From Chlamydiia bacterium (GTDB lineage: Bacteria > Chlamydiota > Chlamydiia > Chlamydiales > JAAZZY01): 6,728 nucleotides of DNA. Position numbers and translations under genes: made by a program. The number at the start of each line of letters is the position of its first letter. Position 1 is the first letter of the stretch. Under the pieces are notes generated by a model. The model saw only the letters and a program-made list of their open reading frames with translations, had not been told where the DNA came from and ran no database searches. Positions 5,786-6,728 of the stretch are shown piece after piece. The stretch lies in assembly GCA_014239035.1 (NCBI GenBank), contig JAAZZY010000084.1, forward strand, positions 1 to 6,728, given 5' to 3'.

Positions 5786-5815
5786 AATGTAGCTGATTTA
5801 AATTAATTATGTCAA
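5786..5815 (-). promoter_or_regulatory. Putative promoter of the DUF2089 operon
   Basis: On the minus strand a consensus TTGACA (forward 5815-5810) lies 18 bases before TACATT (forward 5791-5786, four of six to TATAAT). This would give a start near 5780 and a leader of about two dozen bases to the ATG at 5756. The -35 box is formed by one arm of the 16-bp palindrome at 5809-5824, so a protein bound there would block RNA polymerase. Confidence 0.45.
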
Positions 5816-5824
5816 TATTGACAT
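5809..5824. promoter_or_regulatory. Perfect 16-bp palindrome, candidate operator
   Basis: ATGTCAAT followed by ATTGACAT is fully self-complementary. It sits 53 bases upstream of the DUF2089 start codon and overlaps the -35 box of its predicted promoter. Flanking TTAAAT and ATTTAA extend the symmetry loosely. A dimeric HTH protein is the natural ligand, and the DUF2089 protein encoded next to it is the first candidate. Confidence 0.55.
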
Positions 5825-5833
5825 TGATATATT

Positions 5834-5854
5834 TAATATTTGGGTTAAATATTA
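5834..5854. repeat. Second dyad in the divergent spacer
   Basis: TAATATTT (5834-5841) and AAATATTA (5847-5854) form an 8-bp inverted repeat with a five-base centre (GGGTT), ten bases beyond the 16-bp palindrome. It has a different sequence, so it is not a second copy of that operator. In such A/T-rich DNA it may be chance. Confidence 0.35.
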
Positions 5855-5949
5855 TGGTTTTAAGGGCTTTTGGATAGTTATCTATTGATTAAAAAAAATA
5901 TTTGACAGTTTATAATACATAACCTCTTTATATTAAATTAATAATCAAA

Positions 5950-5958
5950 TGCTATAAT
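5950..5958 (+). promoter_or_regulatory. Putative extended -10 promoter of the ParB-like gene
   Basis: TGCTATAAT matches the extended -10 consensus TGnTATAAT perfectly, with only a weak A/T-rich -35 upstream. It predicts a start near 5965, just before AAGGA (5972-5976) and the ATG at 5989. An upstream TTGACA (5902-5907) followed by TATAAT (5911-5916) is too tightly spaced (three bases) to work as a pair. Confidence 0.4.
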
Positions 5959-5988
5959 CCATAAAGAGATGAAGGAAATAGTAGTATT

Positions 5989-6615
5989 ATGCTTAGTCAG
6001 ATAGCTGGTAATTTAAGTTCTTACGTGAGTGACTCAATATGGCCTCAAAAACCTATATTGACCTCTTCTACTGTCAAAAAGATAGCCCTTTTGGCTCTAA
6101 CTTTAGGCGTATTCTATGTAGGTTTTCAGTTAAGTGGTATGTTTCAAGGCTTTTCTCCCACAAATATGTGCAACGATAGTACTCTTGGGGGAGATTTTTG
6201 TAGTGGCAATCTTGGTATCCCAAGAAGCGGAATGCCTCAATTGGAAGGTCATGTTAAGAGGGATTTTTTAGAGAAATATAGTGCTACTTGCTCTAATTTT
6301 GATCCCATTTCTCTTCGTTCGACTCAATCCGAAATTAACTTTGAAAAGGTAACAGGAATTGTTCAAAGCGCCCTAGATGGTGTTTTTAATCCATGTACAG
6401 ATGGTATTATCACCGCATTAGGTGGCAACAACACTGTTAGGGTTGTTGATGGTCACCATAGAGCTGCAGCTTGCTATAGACTGGCACAAAGTAGCGTCTC
6501 TTTTGCATTTCAGATATTTACACACCATATTCCTGAGTCCATAGAAACTGTAATTGGTAATGCAAATAGCTTTGATGGTGTTGAGCAGTATGATCTGAAT
6601 TACTTTGAGAAATAA
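5989..6615 (+). CDS. Membrane-anchored ParB-like (ParBc_2/DGHHR) domain protein
   Basis: A 208-residue protein with one hydrophobic helix (about 31-50, IALLALTLGVFYVGFQLSG) after a short polar N-terminus. A soluble domain follows with the marks of ParB-like proteins of the ParBc_2 type: IPRSGMPQLEGHVKRDFLEKY (77-97), SLRSTQSEI (108-116) and VRVVDGHHRAAACYRLA (150-166). The GMPQLEG, R-x-TQ and DGHHR motifs are those that bind phosphate or nucleotide in the ParB/Srx fold, which includes CTPases, nucleases and serine kinases such as SerK/SbnI. There is no HTH or DNA-binding domain as in chromosome-partition ParB, so a partition role is unlikely. Five Cys (61, 71, 101, 136, 162) lie after the helix and could form disulphides if the domain is exported. 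The ribosome binding site AAGGA is 12 bases upstream, a long spacing. The gene is divergent from the DUF2089 operon. Family call good; function unknown. Confidence 0.75.
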   Translation: MLSQIAGNLSSYVSDSIWPQKPILTSSTVKKIALLALTLGVFYVGFQLSGMFQGFSPTNMCNDSTLGGDFCSGNLGIPRSGMPQLEGHVKRDFLEKYSATCSNFDPISLRSTQSEINFEKVTGIVQSALDGVFNPCTDGIITALGGNNTVRVVDGHHRAAACYRLAQSSVSFAFQIFTHHIPESIETVIGNANSFDGVEQYDLNYFEK

Positions 6616-6635
6616 AGAAGAGTAAAGGCATTCCC

Positions 6636-6728
6636 CTATAAAATAGCATGCAAATTGCTGATTTGCAATCCCGTTAGAGCATTCCAATAAGTAGTCAATA
6701 TAGACCCATCAGGGTTTTGGACATCTAT
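6636..6728 (-). CDS. Possible 3' end of a gene running off the window (30 codons)
   Basis: A minus-strand frame is open from the window edge to a TAG at 6638-6636, giving 30 residues including NPDGSILTTYWNALTG. The stretch is more protein-like than the A/T-rich spacers here, with Asp, Pro, Gly and Trp, and would converge on the ParB-like gene with a 20-base gap. Thirty open codons can occur by chance and no family is recognised. A 7-bp hairpin, TGCAAAT/ATTTGCA (6649-6667), lies inside it. Confidence 0.3.
   Translation of the reverse strand: MDVQNPDGSILTTYWNALTGLQISNLHAIL

Noticed and set aside
5902..5916. TTGACA and TATAAT as a promoter for the ParB-like gene
   Set aside because: Only three bases separate the two hexamers, so they cannot act as a -35/-10 pair.
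6418..6687. Minus-strand 89-codon frame opposite the ParB-like gene
   Set aside because: It overlaps the conserved DGHHR region coded on the plus strand and has no protein-like features of its own.

Overview
The window is AT-rich bacterial DNA. No gene in it fixes the species. Small compact operons, an orphan reverse transcriptase, a proton P-type ATPase and a membrane-anchored ParB-like protein would suit an environmental chlamydia or another amoeba-associated or intracellular bacterium. That placement is a guess from gene style, not a result.

Layout from left to right. (1) Positions 13-885, minus strand: a reverse transcriptase of the group II-intron-like/unclassified kind with an intact YMDD site and no visible intron or template/variable repeats. 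(2) Positions 990-1310, plus strand, divergent from it: a NHLP-type (nitrile-hydratase-like leader) RiPP precursor with a Gly-Gly cleavage motif and a 20-residue core. A run of nine G sits exactly on the Gly-Gly codons. No maturation enzyme lies in the window. (3) Positions 4025 down to 1410, minus strand: a two-gene unit made of an unlisted 50-residue basic protein and an 819-residue plasma-membrane-type H+-ATPase (P3A). The two reading frames are in register, separated by TAA-ATT-ATG. (4) Positions 4195-4281, plus strand: tRNA-Ser(GCU), followed by a non-coding stretch with a threefold TGAGTTATA repeat and a perfect 24-bp palindrome. (5) Positions 5756 down to 4522, minus strand: a three-gene operon of a DUF2089 zinc-ribbon/HTH regulator, a three-helix membrane protein and a SHOCT-like small protein. 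Its promoter region holds a perfect 16-bp palindrome overlapping a consensus -35 box. (6) Positions 5989-6615, plus strand, divergent from that operon: a single-pass membrane protein with a ParB-like (ParBc_2) DGHHR domain. (7) The last ~90 bases may hold the 3' end of a convergent minus-strand gene.

The most unusual element is the RiPP precursor, where the homopolymeric G tract at the leader/core junction could switch the product between two different cores and a core-less form. The second is the DUF2089 operon, which looks like a self-contained, autoregulated envelope-response cassette.
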